Assembly (NCBI RefSeq): GCF_900187385.1
Contig: NZ_FYEY01000001.1
Span: 3,782,001-3,846,000, forward strand
Source of the DNA: Streptomyces sp. 2114.4
GTDB lineage: Bacteria; Actinomycetota; Actinomycetes; Streptomycetales; Streptomycetaceae
Direction: 5' to 3'
DNA length: 64,000 bases
In this document: in pieces, positions 7,991-16,664 of the stretch
Layout: every line of letters begins with the position of its first letter
How positions within the stretch are numbered: position 1 is the stretch's first letter
Made by a program: the position numbers and the translations under genes
Notes under the pieces: generated by a model
What the model was told of the DNA's origin: nothing
What the model saw: the letters and a program-made list of their open reading frames with translations, nothing else
Database searches by the model: none

Positions 7991-8539
7991 ATGACCGCCA
8001 CCATCGACCGTACGATCACCAGCGAGCGCGTACCTTCGTCACAGGCCCGCCTCTCCTTCACTCCGGCAGGATCACCTCCGGGTCTCCTGGACGGCGCCTG
8101 GTGGCCCCGCTCTCGCGATCTCTTCCGAGAACTTCCCGCTCTGACCGACGTGCTGGACGCGCGCTGGGGCCGGATCACTCGTGTCACGGTGAACCCGACC
8201 CACTGGCCCGTGGTGCCGCGAAAGGTGCCGGTGAACGGGCACACGGTGCATGTGGGCTGGTTCGCCGAAGAGCAGGACCCGAACAAGCTGATCCTTCACT
8301 CCTACACCGCGGGCCGCTGGGACCTGCTGGTGATCCCGCCGGAGACCGACGCTGCTGCCGCCACCCGGCTGATGTCCGCCGCGGCCACCCCCGGCGGCCT
8401 CCACACCGCCAGCGCGCTGATGACGAGCGAGGACACCACCCGTCACGCGCAGGAGGAGCTGCAGGAGGAAGAAGAGTGGGAGACCGACGGCGGAGCTGCC
8501 CGAACCGACAGCCGACCGAGCCCACTGGACCGCCCGTAA
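7991..8539 (+). CDS. DUF5994 family protein
   Basis: 182 aa, canonical member: GLLDGAWWPRSRDLFRELPA near residue 35, then WGRITRVTVNPTHWPVVPRK, a VGWFAEEQDPNKLILHSYTA strand pair and a WDLLVIPPET segment. The C-terminus is acidic and probably disordered (EELQEEEEWE). It is closer to the family consensus than the divergent paralogue at 7179. Function unknown. Confidence 0.82.
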   Translation: MTATIDRTITSERVPSSQARLSFTPAGSPPGLLDGAWWPRSRDLFRELPALTDVLDARWGRITRVTVNPTHWPVVPRKVPVNGHTVHVGWFAEEQDPNKLILHSYTAGRWDLLVIPPETDAAAATRLMSAAATPGGLHTASALMTSEDTTRHAQEELQEEEEWETDGGAARTDSRPSPLDRP

Positions 8540-8673
8540 CTCCCCACCACGAGCACCACGCCGGGGGCTGCAGATGACACCGACCTTTTCCTGACCGGGG
8601 GCGGTGGGTGTGGCGCGACGGCATCACACCCATCGATACGTCATCCTGCCGTCCCTGAATGAACGAGGCCACC

Positions 8674-8934
8674 GTGAAGCCACCAGAACTCCCCTCGGCC
8701 GGGCGCGCCGACGTGCGCATCGTCGCCGCCTCACCCGAAGCCGCCCGTCAGGTCGCAGAAGTTCTCCGTCATCACTTCGCAGCCACCGAACAGCGCAGCT
8801 ATCCCGTCGACGACTCAGGCGGAACCCGCCTCCACCTCACTGTCGACACCACCCACACGCCGGCGCCGGCGCAGCCCTGGCTGGTGACGAGTCGATCCTC
8901 CGGGGACGCCCGCACACAGACGGACGAGATCTGA
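8674..8934 (+). CDS. small conserved hypothetical protein
   Basis: About 86 aa from the GTG at 8674, which has GAGG 5 nt upstream; an ATG at 8659 in the same frame has no ribosome-binding site. The core ADVRIVAASPEAARQVAEVL, then RHHF and a following strand, fits a small alpha/beta (ACT-like) fold. It follows the DUF5994 gene on the same strand. No function known. Confidence 0.6.
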   Translation: MKPPELPSAGRADVRIVAASPEAARQVAEVLRHHFAATEQRSYPVDDSGGTRLHLTVDTTHTPAPAQPWLVTSRSSGDARTQTDEI

Positions 8935-9023
8935 AGCCAGAGCCGCCAACGGCGGCGGGGCGGGCATACTGCCTCGCCTGCCCCACAGGCTCCGAGTCGG
9001 CGCCGGCACGAGTGGAAGCGATC

Positions 9024-9296
9024 ATGGCAACTCTGCAAGAGCGGAAGCACTACCGCAAGGCGATCATGAAAGCCCTGTACGAGACCACGGAAGGCAATCG
9101 CTTCCTCGGTGTCACCGGGGCAAAGCTGCGCGACGATCTTCAGATCCCCGAGCAGGATCTGGCTGCTGCCTGCGCATTTCTGGTGGGCGAAGGGCTCGTC
9201 ACCGTCGACTGGGCACAAGGGAACACACCCGTGATGGTCACGCTGACGCACGAGGGAATCCGGCTCATGGAAGCCGAAGAGGAGGAGCGGGGCTGA
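9024..9296 (+). CDS. small winged-helix-like protein
   Basis: 90 aa. Three helices and a wing can be drawn: ERKHYRKAIMKALYETTEGN, then LGVTGAKLRDDLQIPEQDLA, LVGEGLVTVDW and a final PVMVTLTHEGIRLMEAEEEE. This resembles the winged-helix proteins that read as LxxEGLV...LTxxGI. It could be a small DNA-binding regulator; no partner is evident. Start chosen at the ATG after GTGGAAGCGATC. Confidence 0.55.
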   Translation: MATLQERKHYRKAIMKALYETTEGNRFLGVTGAKLRDDLQIPEQDLAAACAFLVGEGLVTVDWAQGNTPVMVTLTHEGIRLMEAEEEERG

Positions 9297-9364
9297 CGCG
9301 AAGCGAAGGCTGTTCACCCATCCGGCCGTCAGCGCTCAGGCTCCGCGACGGGTATAGGTGAACC

Positions 9365-9787
9365 ATGGCTGGCCCCTTCACCACCCGTACGATCAACATC
9401 ACAACCGGCTCCACTGAGACCCTGCACGACCTCACCAACGCATGCTCCGCGTTCCTCCGGGAGGCCGCTCACGGGCGAAACGGACTGCTGAACATCTTCA
9501 CCCCCCACGCGACGTCCGGCCTGGCAATCATCGAGACCGGCGCGGGCAGCGACGATGACCTGTTGGCGGCCCTCCGCGACATTCTTCCGGCGGACGACCG
9601 CTGGCAAGACCGCCACGGCAGTCCAGGCCACGGCAGGGCCCACATGCTCCCGGCTCTGGTCCCACCGCACGCCACATTGCCCGTAGTCGACGGTGAGCTG
9701 GAGCTGGGGGCGTCACAGTCCGTCGTACTGGTGAACACCGACCGGGACAACTCGGAACGCCAAGTCCGGCTGTCTTTCCTCAGCTGA
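9365..9787 (+). CDS. yjbQ: YjbQ family protein (UPF0047)
   Basis: 140 aa, full length for the family. The conserved HATSGLAIIETG motif, the GRAHMLPALVPPHATLPVVD segment and the closing LELGASQSVVLVNTDRDN are all present, including the His residues that form the metal-bound active-site cleft. YjbQ proteins have been described as having a weak thiamine-phosphate synthase activity; the physiological role is unsettled. Cytoplasmic, trimeric in known structures. Confidence 0.88.
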   Translation: MAGPFTTRTINITTGSTETLHDLTNACSAFLREAAHGRNGLLNIFTPHATSGLAIIETGAGSDDDLLAALRDILPADDRWQDRHGSPGHGRAHMLPALVPPHATLPVVDGELELGASQSVVLVNTDRDNSERQVRLSFLS

Positions 9788-9817
9788 CCACACGACCCTG
9801 ACCTGGCCTTCACCCCC

Positions 9818-10290
9818 TTGACGAGGGCAGACTTGCCGGCCTCGTCGCCGACCTGCTGGTCACCAAGCACAGCTACCCGACCGGTTCTTCCTCGCCCGGC
9901 GCCGCGAACCGATGAGCTCGGCCGCGGAGATCCAGTGGTCCCTGCTACCGCCGCTGGCGATGTCCGTCCCGCAGGTCGCGGTGGCGGGAATCCTGGAGCC
10001 CGCCTACAACGTCGCCGGCGACAGCTCCGACTACGCCCTCAACGAGCACATCCTGCACGTGGCCACGATCGATGCGATGGGCCACCGGCCTGGATGCCGC
10101 CACCATGGCGACCGTCGCCATCGGCGCCTACCGGCACGCCAGACAACGCCGCAGTCGGCCTGTCCGAGATCTACGAGTTCATGGACCGGGCCATCGCCGA
10201 GCAATCGGGCCCGACGACTTCGTCACCGCGCAGATGATGCGCCTCAACATCGCAACGGGCCACCTGAGTCCGGGCGCGGTATCGCGCTGA
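9818..10290 (+). pseudogene. SpoIIE-type PP2C phosphatase remnant
   Basis: Pieces of one protein appear in different frames. AAEIQWSLLPPLA...GILEPAYNVAGDSSDYA...HVATIDAMGH lies in one frame; LDAATMATVAIGAYRHAR continues in another; GLSEIYEFMDRAIAEQ and then PDDFVTAQMMRLNIATGHL follow after further shifts. Together they match the middle of a SpoIIE/RsbU phosphatase, including the metal-site Asp residues, but at least three frameshifts and the missing C-terminus make it non-functional. Confidence 0.75.
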
Positions 10291-10766
10291 CCGACCGCCT
10301 GCCCCTCTGCCACGGGGCCGAGCACACCACCTGCGGCAAATGCGTCTGGGCCGAGGTGCCCTCCCAGCAGAGCGGTCTCATCGAATGCCGGTTAGCCCGC
10401 CACTGTCCGGAAGACCACTCGAAGGGCAACCGCTGTGACGACCGCCTTCTAGAAGCGCGACCTATTCGCCCGCTGTGCGGCGGAGGCGCTCGACTTCGGC
10501 ACGGAGCGCGGAATTCTCCGCCTCCAGTTCGGCCTTCGTGCGGCGACCTACGCTGCCACGCCGTGACACCCCGCCTGCACCCCGGGAGCGAGCCCGCTCT
10601 CGGACCGCGCGACGCATTCTTCGTGGCCTGCACACCACACGCCTGCCGCCTGTGAGCGAATTCGCTTTCCCGAAGGGGGAGTTGCCCACCAGGCCGAACG
10701 CGTCGGCCACGGCACCACCACCCTGCTGGCCAGGGCCGCTGCGCAACGGGAACTGAACAACGGTGA
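10291..10766. other. degraded region without an intact gene
   Basis: Short open stretches on both strands, including a minus-strand frame ending at 10462 with a coiled-coil-like tail (KAELEAENSALRAEVERLRR). None can be tied to a start and a family. It lies between two pseudogenes. Confidence 0.35.
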
Positions 10767-11042
10767 TCACGCTCGCCCCGACACCTCCGGAGCGAGCAGC
10801 TCCAACGCCTCCTCCCAGTGGAAACGGTCCGCTCCGCCACCGGCCGGCCGGTGCGGACCGTACGAGCCGATCAAGACGCCCATCTCGCACAACCGGTCCA
10901 GACTCTGCCGGTACGCGGGGTGGGCGGCCTGGACGGTCGCGCTGACGTCGTGCAGGGCCACGTGGGGGCTGCAATTCGCCCAGGTCTCGGGGCCCGCCGC
11001 CATCAGCACCAGCTCTGGCAGCCGGCTCGCCGCAGGACGAAT
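10767..11042 (-). pseudogene. flavoprotein C-terminal fragment
   Basis: About 90 codons encode LPELVLMAAGPETWANCSPH, VALHDVSATVQAAHPAYRQS and a GADRFHWEEALELLAPEV end, resembling the C-terminal part of flavoproteins of the EpiD/phosphopantothenoylcysteine decarboxylase type (from memory, uncertain). The upstream frame is short and Pro/Arg-rich without similarity, so the N-terminal FMN-binding part is missing. Confidence 0.45.
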
Positions 11043-11139
11043 GGTCCTGCGGCGAGCCTCGCCCGGACACGGGGCGGCCGGCCGGTGGCAAGGGGCCCGG
11101 GGCTTTCGAAGGGGCACCCGGGAACGGGGCGTGCGGACG

Positions 11140-12645
11140 CTACCGTCCGGTGTAGGTGAACTCGTCGTCCGGGCTGGTGGGAGAGGTGGCCTTGCCGACC
11201 GTCACGGTGATGTTCACCGTCTGGTGGACGTCCAGCTGATCGGGCGCGGTTGCGGTGAGCTGGCCGGTGGAGACGAACTTGACCGAGCCGGACGCCTTGT
11301 CCTTGAAGTGCACGGTGGCGCCGTTGGCGAAGCCGGAGCCGTTGATGGTGACCGGGGTGCCGGCCTTTCCGCCGGCCGGGTTGACCGAACGGACCACCAC
11401 AGGTGCGGGTCCGCCATAGGCGAACTGCGCCATGTCAATAGCCGGGGAGGTGCCGAGGGTGTTGGTGACGCGGACGTGGACGACGCCCGTACCGGTGGGG
11501 ACCTTGGCGGTGATCTTGAGGCCGGAGGGGTCGATGGTGACGTCGCGATCGGTGCAGGCGAAGTGGCCGAAGTCGACCTTGCTGTCCTGGCTGAAATACG
11601 TGCCGTTGATGGTCACCGTCTCGCCTGCGGCGCCGAAGGTGGGGCTGATGTCGGTCACCACCGGCGGGGAAGGCACGTCAGGCGCCCCCACCAGCTCCAG
11701 GTAGGTGGAGTTGGCGTGCTGGTAGGCGACCTGGCCGAGGAAGTCCTGGGTGGTCTTGTTGACCAGCTTCTCGGAAAGGCTCGTGTATCCGGTGTTCATC
11801 AGGCAGAGCGTGCCGGGCTGGACGTAGATGTTGCCGTTGGTGCGCTTGGCGATCGCCCCGATGAGCAGCTTCACTTCTTCGGTCGCCTGGGGTCCCGGGC
11901 TCGGGTACCAGCCGGTGGTGGTGTCGAGATCGGCCCACGCGTGCGGTACCAGGTCGTAGGCGTTGTTCTGGCGCTCGTCGATGACCCAGGGCAGGGAGTT
12001 GAAGTAGTCGACGAAGCTCTGCACGCCGGCGGTGGGAGCGGCATAGGTCATCACCGCGAACTTCGGCTGTTTCGGCCAGGTCTGTGCCTGAAGGTACGGC
12101 GCGAGCATGCTGGCGATGCAACCGCCCAGGCTGTGACCGGTCAGATAGACGGTCGGCTGCGGCGAGGAGGGCGCCGCCTTGAGCGCGACGGAGAGCGCCT
12201 GAGCGAGCGTGACGTTCGGGGAGGGAGAGGCGATCGAGCGGGTGGTGACCACTCGTGTGAACGCGTCCTTTGCCCCCTTGGAAACGTAGACGGGCTTCGG
12301 CGATCCGCTTTCGGGGAACGGGACGACCGTGCCGACCTCGAGGTCTTCGAGGATGTCGGTCCAGTCGGCGTCCGTTCCGCGCGCGACCACGGCGAACTCG
12401 TTCGAGCCGTTGGTGCTCCGTACGAGGTAGGCCATATTGGCGTTGGCCTCGCTCAGGGCGAGCCACACCAGCTCCCACTCGTCCTGGGTCGCCAGGGTGG
12501 GATCGTGCAGTTGCGCGTTGATGCCGGTGATGATGCGGTTGGTCTGCTGCTCCAGGGTTTCCCCGGAGGGACGCGGGGTGTTCCCGGTGGCTGCAAGGGC
12601 AGCCAGCGTCATGGTCACCTGGGCGATTGCCGGATCGGATGCCAT
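11140..12645 (-). CDS. class 3 lipase with two IPT/TIG domains
   Basis: 501 aa from the ATG at 12645 (AGGA 7 nt upstream); an earlier in-frame start would add a basic tail. The alpha/beta-hydrolase part (residues about 25-310) has the nucleophile elbow TGHSLGG (Ser about 172), a FAVVARGTDADW strand and a YDLVPHAW segment typical of lipase_3. Two immunoglobulin-like IPT/TIG repeats follow (PPVVTDISPTFGAAGETVTI and APVVVRSVNPAGGKAGTPVT). No signal peptide is seen, which is odd for a lipase with binding domains; non-classical export or a cytoplasmic role is possible. Confidence 0.85.
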   Translation of the reverse strand: MASDPAIAQVTMTLAALAATGNTPRPSGETLEQQTNRIITGINAQLHDPTLATQDEWELVWLALSEANANMAYLVRSTNGSNEFAVVARGTDADWTDILEDLEVGTVVPFPESGSPKPVYVSKGAKDAFTRVVTTRSIASPSPNVTLAQALSVALKAAPSSPQPTVYLTGHSLGGCIASMLAPYLQAQTWPKQPKFAVMTYAAPTAGVQSFVDYFNSLPWVIDERQNNAYDLVPHAWADLDTTTGWYPSPGPQATEEVKLLIGAIAKRTNGNIYVQPGTLCLMNTGYTSLSEKLVNKTTQDFLGQVAYQHANSTYLELVGAPDVPSPPVVTDISPTFGAAGETVTINGTYFSQDSKVDFGHFACTDRDVTIDPSGLKITAKVPTGTGVVHVRVTNTLGTSPAIDMAQFAYGGPAPVVVRSVNPAGGKAGTPVTINGSGFANGATVHFKDKASGSVKFVSTGQLTATAPDQLDVHQTVNITVTVGKATSPTSPDDEFTYTGR

Positions 12646-13019
12646 CGTCGTTCCTGCTCCTCGGAGGTTTGCCGGTGCGGAGGCGCGACGGCCTTTCGGC
12701 AGCATCAGGGCAGGTCTGTGCCGAACCGACCGTCGGAGTGGATCGCCCACCATCAGAGCGCCCCTATCCGTTGCCCGGTGCTTTTCCTGCCTTGAGGTTG
12801 ACCAGGTCCACCTTGCTGGCCGCCCGCCATACGTGTGTGCGGTTTGCCGCGCCCGTGCGCGGCGCGGTCGCCGGGGCTGCGGTGTTCACGGGCAGGCCCG
12901 GGGCGGCGGCCCGGGCAACGATGCCGTGGCGGCGGATGGGCGCGGCCGAGCGATCGCCGCGGTCGGCAGGGGCGGCCGTGAGTGGCAGACGCTCCGGCGT
13001 CAGCGGCCTCGCGGCCTGC
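12646..13019. other. intergenic region, no gene seen
   Basis: Between the lipase start and the end of arsC. It holds only overlapping low-quality frames and no clear hairpin. Confidence 0.4.
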
Positions 13020-13439
13020 TCATGTCCGTCCCTCAGGGGCGATCTCGTCGAGCAGTCCGCGAATCCGCTGCTCGATGTCGTCGCGGATGGGCCGTACGGC
13101 CTCGACACCCTGCCCGGCGGGATCGGGCAACTGCCAGTCGAGGTAACGCTTCCCGGGAAAGACCGGGCAGGCGTCGCCGCAGCCCATCGTGATCACGACG
13201 TCGGATGCCCGCACGGCCTCGACGGTGAGCACCTTGGGCGCCTCGGCCGAGATGTCGATACCCACCTCAGCCATTGCCGCGACCACGGCCGGGTTCACCG
13301 CATCCGCAGGGGCGGACCCGGCAGACCTCACCTGTACCCGTTCGCTTGCAAGGTGCGTCAGGAACGCGGCGGCCATCTGTGAACGGCCCGCGTTGTGGAC
13401 GCAGACGAACAGCACGGCAGGAAGGACGACTTCAGACAC
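13020..13439 (-). CDS. arsC: arsenate reductase (LMW phosphatase family)
   Basis: 139 aa. It reduces arsenate to arsenite for export. The phosphate-binding loop CVHNAGRS (Cys13-X5-Arg19) and the DP loop (LPDPAG, Asp106) are intact, and a second Cys pair (GCGDACP, Cys87 and Cys91) can carry the disulfide relay to thioredoxin or mycothiol. It overlaps the transporter gene by 8 nt, as the last gene of the arsR-acr3-arsC operon. Which thiol it uses cannot be told from sequence alone. Confidence 0.9.
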   Translation of the reverse strand: MSEVVLPAVLFVCVHNAGRSQMAAAFLTHLASERVQVRSAGSAPADAVNPAVVAAMAEVGIDISAEAPKVLTVEAVRASDVVITMGCGDACPVFPGKRYLDWQLPDPAGQGVEAVRPIRDDIEQRIRGLLDEIAPEGRT

Positions 13440-14562
13440 GTGCGGGGCCTTCCTCGGCCAGAGGCGCAGGGGCGGTGAAGAAGCGGCGGGCGTACAGCGC
13501 TACGTAGACGAGGCCGATCAGTACCGGCACCTCGATGAGGGGGCCGACCACACCGGCCAGCGCCTGGCCGGAAGAGGCGCCGAACGTGGCGATGGCCACG
13601 GCGATAGCCAGCTCGAAGTTGTTGCCGGCGGCCGTGAACGCAAGCGTGGCCGCCCGCGGGTAGTCGAGGCCGACAGAGCGTCCGAGCGCCATGGAGCCCG
13701 CCCACATCAGGGCGAAGTACACGAGCAGTGGCAGCGCGATCCGGGCGACGTCGAGCGGCTGCGAGGTGATCGCACCGCCTTGCAGCGCGAAGAGAATGAC
13801 GATCGTGAACAACAGGCCGTACAGCGCGAACGGACCGAGGCGCGGCAGCAGCTTCGCCTCGTACCAGCTGCGCCCCTTGGCCTTCTCCCCGATTCGGCGG
13901 GTGAAGTAGCCGGCGGCGAGCGGAATACCGAGGAAGATCAGCACGCTCCGTGCGATCTCCCACACGGACACGTCGAGGGCGGACTGTTCAAGGCCGAGCC
14001 ATCCGGGCAGCACGGACAGGTAGAACCAGCCGAGTGCCGAGAACGCGATCACCTGGAACACCGAGTTCAGCGCGACCAGGACGGCTGCCGCCTCACGGTC
14101 GCCGCACGCAAGGTCGTTCCAGATGATGACCATGGCGATACAACGGGCCAGCCCCACGATGATCAGGCCCGTGCGGTACTCGGGCAGATCGGGAAGGAAC
14201 AGCCACGCCAGCGCGAACATCAGCGCCGGAGCGACGAGCCAGTTCAGCAGCAGAGAGGGCAACAGCATCCGGCGGATGGGGGTCTCCCCTGCTCGACCGG
14301 AGTCGAGAGCCCTGGGACGGGTGACGGTGTCGAGGCGGTCGTAACGCACCTTGGCGAGGACCGGGTACATCATCACGAGCAGACCGAGCGCGATGGGCAA
14401 GGACACCCCGGTGACGGTGACTTCGGCGAGCGCATCCCCGAGACCGGGGACGACGCGGCCGAGACCGAGACCGAGGGCCATCGCAGCGAGAATCCACACG
14501 GCGAGGTACCGGTCGAGGAACGAGAGCCGGCCGGCGACCGCCGTCCCGGGCACGGCGCTCAT
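13432..14562 (-). CDS. acr3: arsenite efflux permease, ACR3 family
   Basis: 376 aa from the ATG at 14562, which overlaps the arsR stop by 4 nt. About ten membrane helices. The invariant Cys motif GLARCIAMVIIWNDLACGD and the later AGNNFELAIAVAIATFG with its conserved Glu are diagnostic of ACR3 (bile-acid/BASS fold) rather than ArsB. It exports As(III), driven by the membrane potential. Sandwiched between arsR and arsC with overlaps on both sides, hence translationally coupled. Confidence 0.93.
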   Translation of the reverse strand: MSAVPGTAVAGRLSFLDRYLAVWILAAMALGLGLGRVVPGLGDALAEVTVTGVSLPIALGLLVMMYPVLAKVRYDRLDTVTRPRALDSGRAGETPIRRMLLPSLLLNWLVAPALMFALAWLFLPDLPEYRTGLIIVGLARCIAMVIIWNDLACGDREAAAVLVALNSVFQVIAFSALGWFYLSVLPGWLGLEQSALDVSVWEIARSVLIFLGIPLAAGYFTRRIGEKAKGRSWYEAKLLPRLGPFALYGLLFTIVILFALQGGAITSQPLDVARIALPLLVYFALMWAGSMALGRSVGLDYPRAATLAFTAAGNNFELAIAVAIATFGASSGQALAGVVGPLIEVPVLIGLVYVALYARRFFTAPAPLAEEGPARV

Positions 14563-14966
14563 GCGGTCCCTCCGGCGGCCTCGGCAGGAGCAGGCAGGGG
14601 CTCTCCGGCGGGGCGGGTGAGGATGCCCGCGAGGCGGTCCGTCATCTCGGGCAGCAGCCAGTAGTAGACCCATGTGCCGCGGCGCTCGCAGTCAATGAGA
14701 CCGGCCTGCCTCAGCAGCTTGAGGTGGTGCGAGATCGTCGGCTGTGACAGGTCGAACGCGGGGGTCAGGTCACAGACACAGACCTCGCCGCCGGCCCGCG
14801 AGGCGATCATCGACAGCAGGCGCAGCCGTACCGGGTCGCCCAGGGCCTTGAACACCTTCGCCAGCTCTTCGGCCTGCCCCTCATCGACGGGAGCTGTCAG
14901 CAGCCCTGGGCAGCACCCGCCTGCTTCATCGGCCGGACCGAGCACCACCCGCTCTTGTTTCGACAT
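14559..14966 (-). CDS. arsR: ArsR/SmtB-family arsenical repressor
   Basis: 135 aa. A winged helix (residues about 30-110) with the As(III)-binding ELCVCDL-type motif written here as EVCVCDLTPAFDLSQPTISH (Cys63, Cys65) on the recognition helix. An extra CC pair at residues 18-19 may form the third ligand. First gene of the ars operon, divergent from the ArsI-like gene; the 78-bp gap carries the likely operator. It should repress both directions until As(III) binds. Confidence 0.92.
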   Translation of the reverse strand: MSKQERVVLGPADEAGGCCPGLLTAPVDEGQAEELAKVFKALGDPVRLRLLSMIASRAGGEVCVCDLTPAFDLSQPTISHHLKLLRQAGLIDCERRGTWVYYWLLPEMTDRLAGILTRPAGEPLPAPAEAAGGTA

Positions 14967-15001
14967 TCTTCTATGTTGACGTTTTTCGATTCAGGGCGCA
15001 A

Positions 15002-15029
15002 GCTTGCATCGAAAGACATCAATGCAAGC
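15002..15029. promoter_or_regulatory. inverted repeat in the ars divergent region
   Basis: GCTTGCAT (15002-15009) and ATGCAAGC (15022-15029), perfect 8-bp arms around 12 bp, between arsR and arsI. It fits an ArsR dimer site, though it could also lie in the arsI leader. Confidence 0.5.
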
Positions 15030-15044
15030 CGTGGGGAGACCGCC

Positions 15045-15521
15045 ATGTCCCGCGCACAGCTCGCCCTTCGCGTCAGCGACCTAGAAGCGTCGATCACGTT
15101 CTACTCGAAGCTGTTCGGCAGCGGACCGGCGAAGCGACGCGACGGCTACGCCCATTTCGCCCTCACCGAGCCACCCCTGAAGCTCGTACTGATCGAGGGC
15201 GAGCCCGGACAGGAGACCCGCCTCGACCACCTCGGCGTCGAGGTCGATTCCACGGACCTGGTGACGGCCGCGACGACCCGCCTCAAGGACGCCGGACTCG
15301 CCACGTTCGAGGAGACCGACACCTCGTGCTGCTACGCCCTGCAGGACAAGGTGTGGGTGCACGGCCCCGGCAAGGAGCCATGGGAGGTCTACGTGGTCAA
15401 GGCCGACGCCGGCACACTCGGCACGAGCGCCGGTCCGTCCGCAGGCACCGGCAGTGACGCCTGCTGTGCGCGCAAGACAGCGGACGCGGAGCCTGTCACG
15501 GGTTGCGCCCGCGGAAGCTGA
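15045..15521 (+). CDS. arsI: ArsI/CadI-type dioxygenase (C-As lyase)
   Basis: 158 aa from the ATG at 15045 (GGGGAG 8 nt upstream). Vicinal-oxygen-chelate fold: metal ligands Gln5, His62 (RLDHLGVEV) and Glu114 (PWEVYVV), and the vicinal pair Cys95-Cys96 (DTSCCYAL) that in ArsI binds trivalent organoarsenical. ArsI cleaves the C-As bond of methylarsenite using Fe(II) and O2. The C-terminal tail has further Cys (DACCARK and TGCARGS), common in bacterial ArsI. CadI-annotated relatives look alike, but linkage to arsR-acr3-arsC favours ArsI. Confidence 0.85.
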   Translation: MSRAQLALRVSDLEASITFYSKLFGSGPAKRRDGYAHFALTEPPLKLVLIEGEPGQETRLDHLGVEVDSTDLVTAATTRLKDAGLATFEETDTSCCYALQDKVWVHGPGKEPWEVYVVKADAGTLGTSAGPSAGTGSDACCARKTADAEPVTGCARGS

Positions 15522-15654
15522 TACCCGGCACTTGCCCACAGCACCAGCTGGGCACAGGACGCACCGGACGGGAAGGACCCGGCCGGGAGAGCGGTCGCGA
15601 CGTTCAGGCGGTGACGCCGCTCGGCCCTTCCGCCTGCCCGGCGCGTGCCCGCCG

Positions 15655-15984
15655 TCAGGCCACGCAACGGGCGAAAGCCTGCACCCTGCCGGATTGGTTC
15701 GCCTCGTTCTCGAAGCGAATCGTCCACCGTCTGTCGCCCGCCGCGCGGTTGCCCGTCACATCGATGCTGGCGGAGGAGACGAGCCAGCCACCGCTGACGG
15801 CAAAGGTGCCCCTGGGGCAGGTGACAGTGACGGTCTCGGTCTGGTTGGCCCCGATGGAATGAACCGGGCTCTCTGCGGTGAAGACGCGGGGGCGCGGGTT
15901 TTCGTCATCGGCCAGTGCGGGGGACGCCAGGCCGACGGCCAACGCGGGTGCAGCGGCCAGGGCGAGGAGCTTGGTGCGGGACAT
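15655..15984 (-). CDS. small secreted protein
   Basis: 109 aa from the ATG at 15984. A clear Sec signal peptide (MSRTKLLALAAAPALAVGLA, cleavage after SPALA-D) is followed by an approximately 80-aa beta-rich mature part: ETVTVTCPRGTFAVSGGWLV, a central RRWTIRFENEANQ strand, and a terminal FARCVA. Two Cys probably form a disulfide. I do not know a function. Confidence 0.75.
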   Translation of the reverse strand: MSRTKLLALAAAPALAVGLASPALADDENPRPRVFTAESPVHSIGANQTETVTVTCPRGTFAVSGGWLVSSASIDVTGNRAAGDRRWTIRFENEANQSGRVQAFARCVA

Positions 15985-16664
15985 GCTGTGACCTCTCTGA
16001 GTGGTTCGTGCGTTCTCTGCGAATCGAACGCACCAGCCCAGGCTAGGAATGGGGCGGACGGAACCGCCATCCGATGCGCCCCATTGGAGTGACGGAATGC
16101 GCATCACCGGTGACTGATCGCGGTGGCGCCGCCCGGGGGGCCGACCTCCAACTGACCGACGCACGCTGCCCTGTTGAGCAGAGCTCAGCGACCGTCACGC
16201 TCCTAGCGTGTATCAAGGGGTGCAGTAGTTCCCCGTCGGGTCATCTGCGGGCCGCGTAGGGCGCTCAAGGCCACCGACACGCCGACCACCGATGCCAGCT
16301 TGGCTCGTCGGAAGCCGGGTGCCCCTTCCCACCGGTGAACAACGTCGCCCCGCCGGCCCGGCGTTCAGTCGATGGCGAGGCGTCGGCAGGTCCGGCTGTC
16401 ACCGGTCCGGCAGGACGCATGTCCTGCGTGCACGTCACGTGCGGTCGCTTGCCCGCGTCCGACGTGGCGTCGCCAGGCGCACGACGACCGGGCGTCAGCT
16501 CGGGGGCGGCCATGCCCACGGCTCGGCCTCACCCGTTCGCGCGCGGTGTGTTAGCGGGACGTGAGTGAGGTGTTCACGGAACGTCAGTGCCCCCGGGAAG
16601 AGTGGTGTGCACACCGCGGGAACGGCCAAGGCGACTCCCGCACGAGATGCAGGGGGAACCCGAT
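15985..16664. other. 680-bp region without a supported gene
   Basis: Only short overlapping frames. Divergent promoters for 15984 (minus) and 16665 (plus) must be here; no clear operator was found. Confidence 0.4.

Noticed and set aside
10462..10560. Minus-strand coiled-coil gene ending at 10462
   Set aside because: Only a tail segment is protein-like; no start or family could be assigned and both neighbours are pseudogenes.
11041..12795. 584-codon plus-strand frame opposite the lipase
   Set aside because: Gly/Val/Asp-rich shadow; the minus strand has GHSLGG and TIG repeats.
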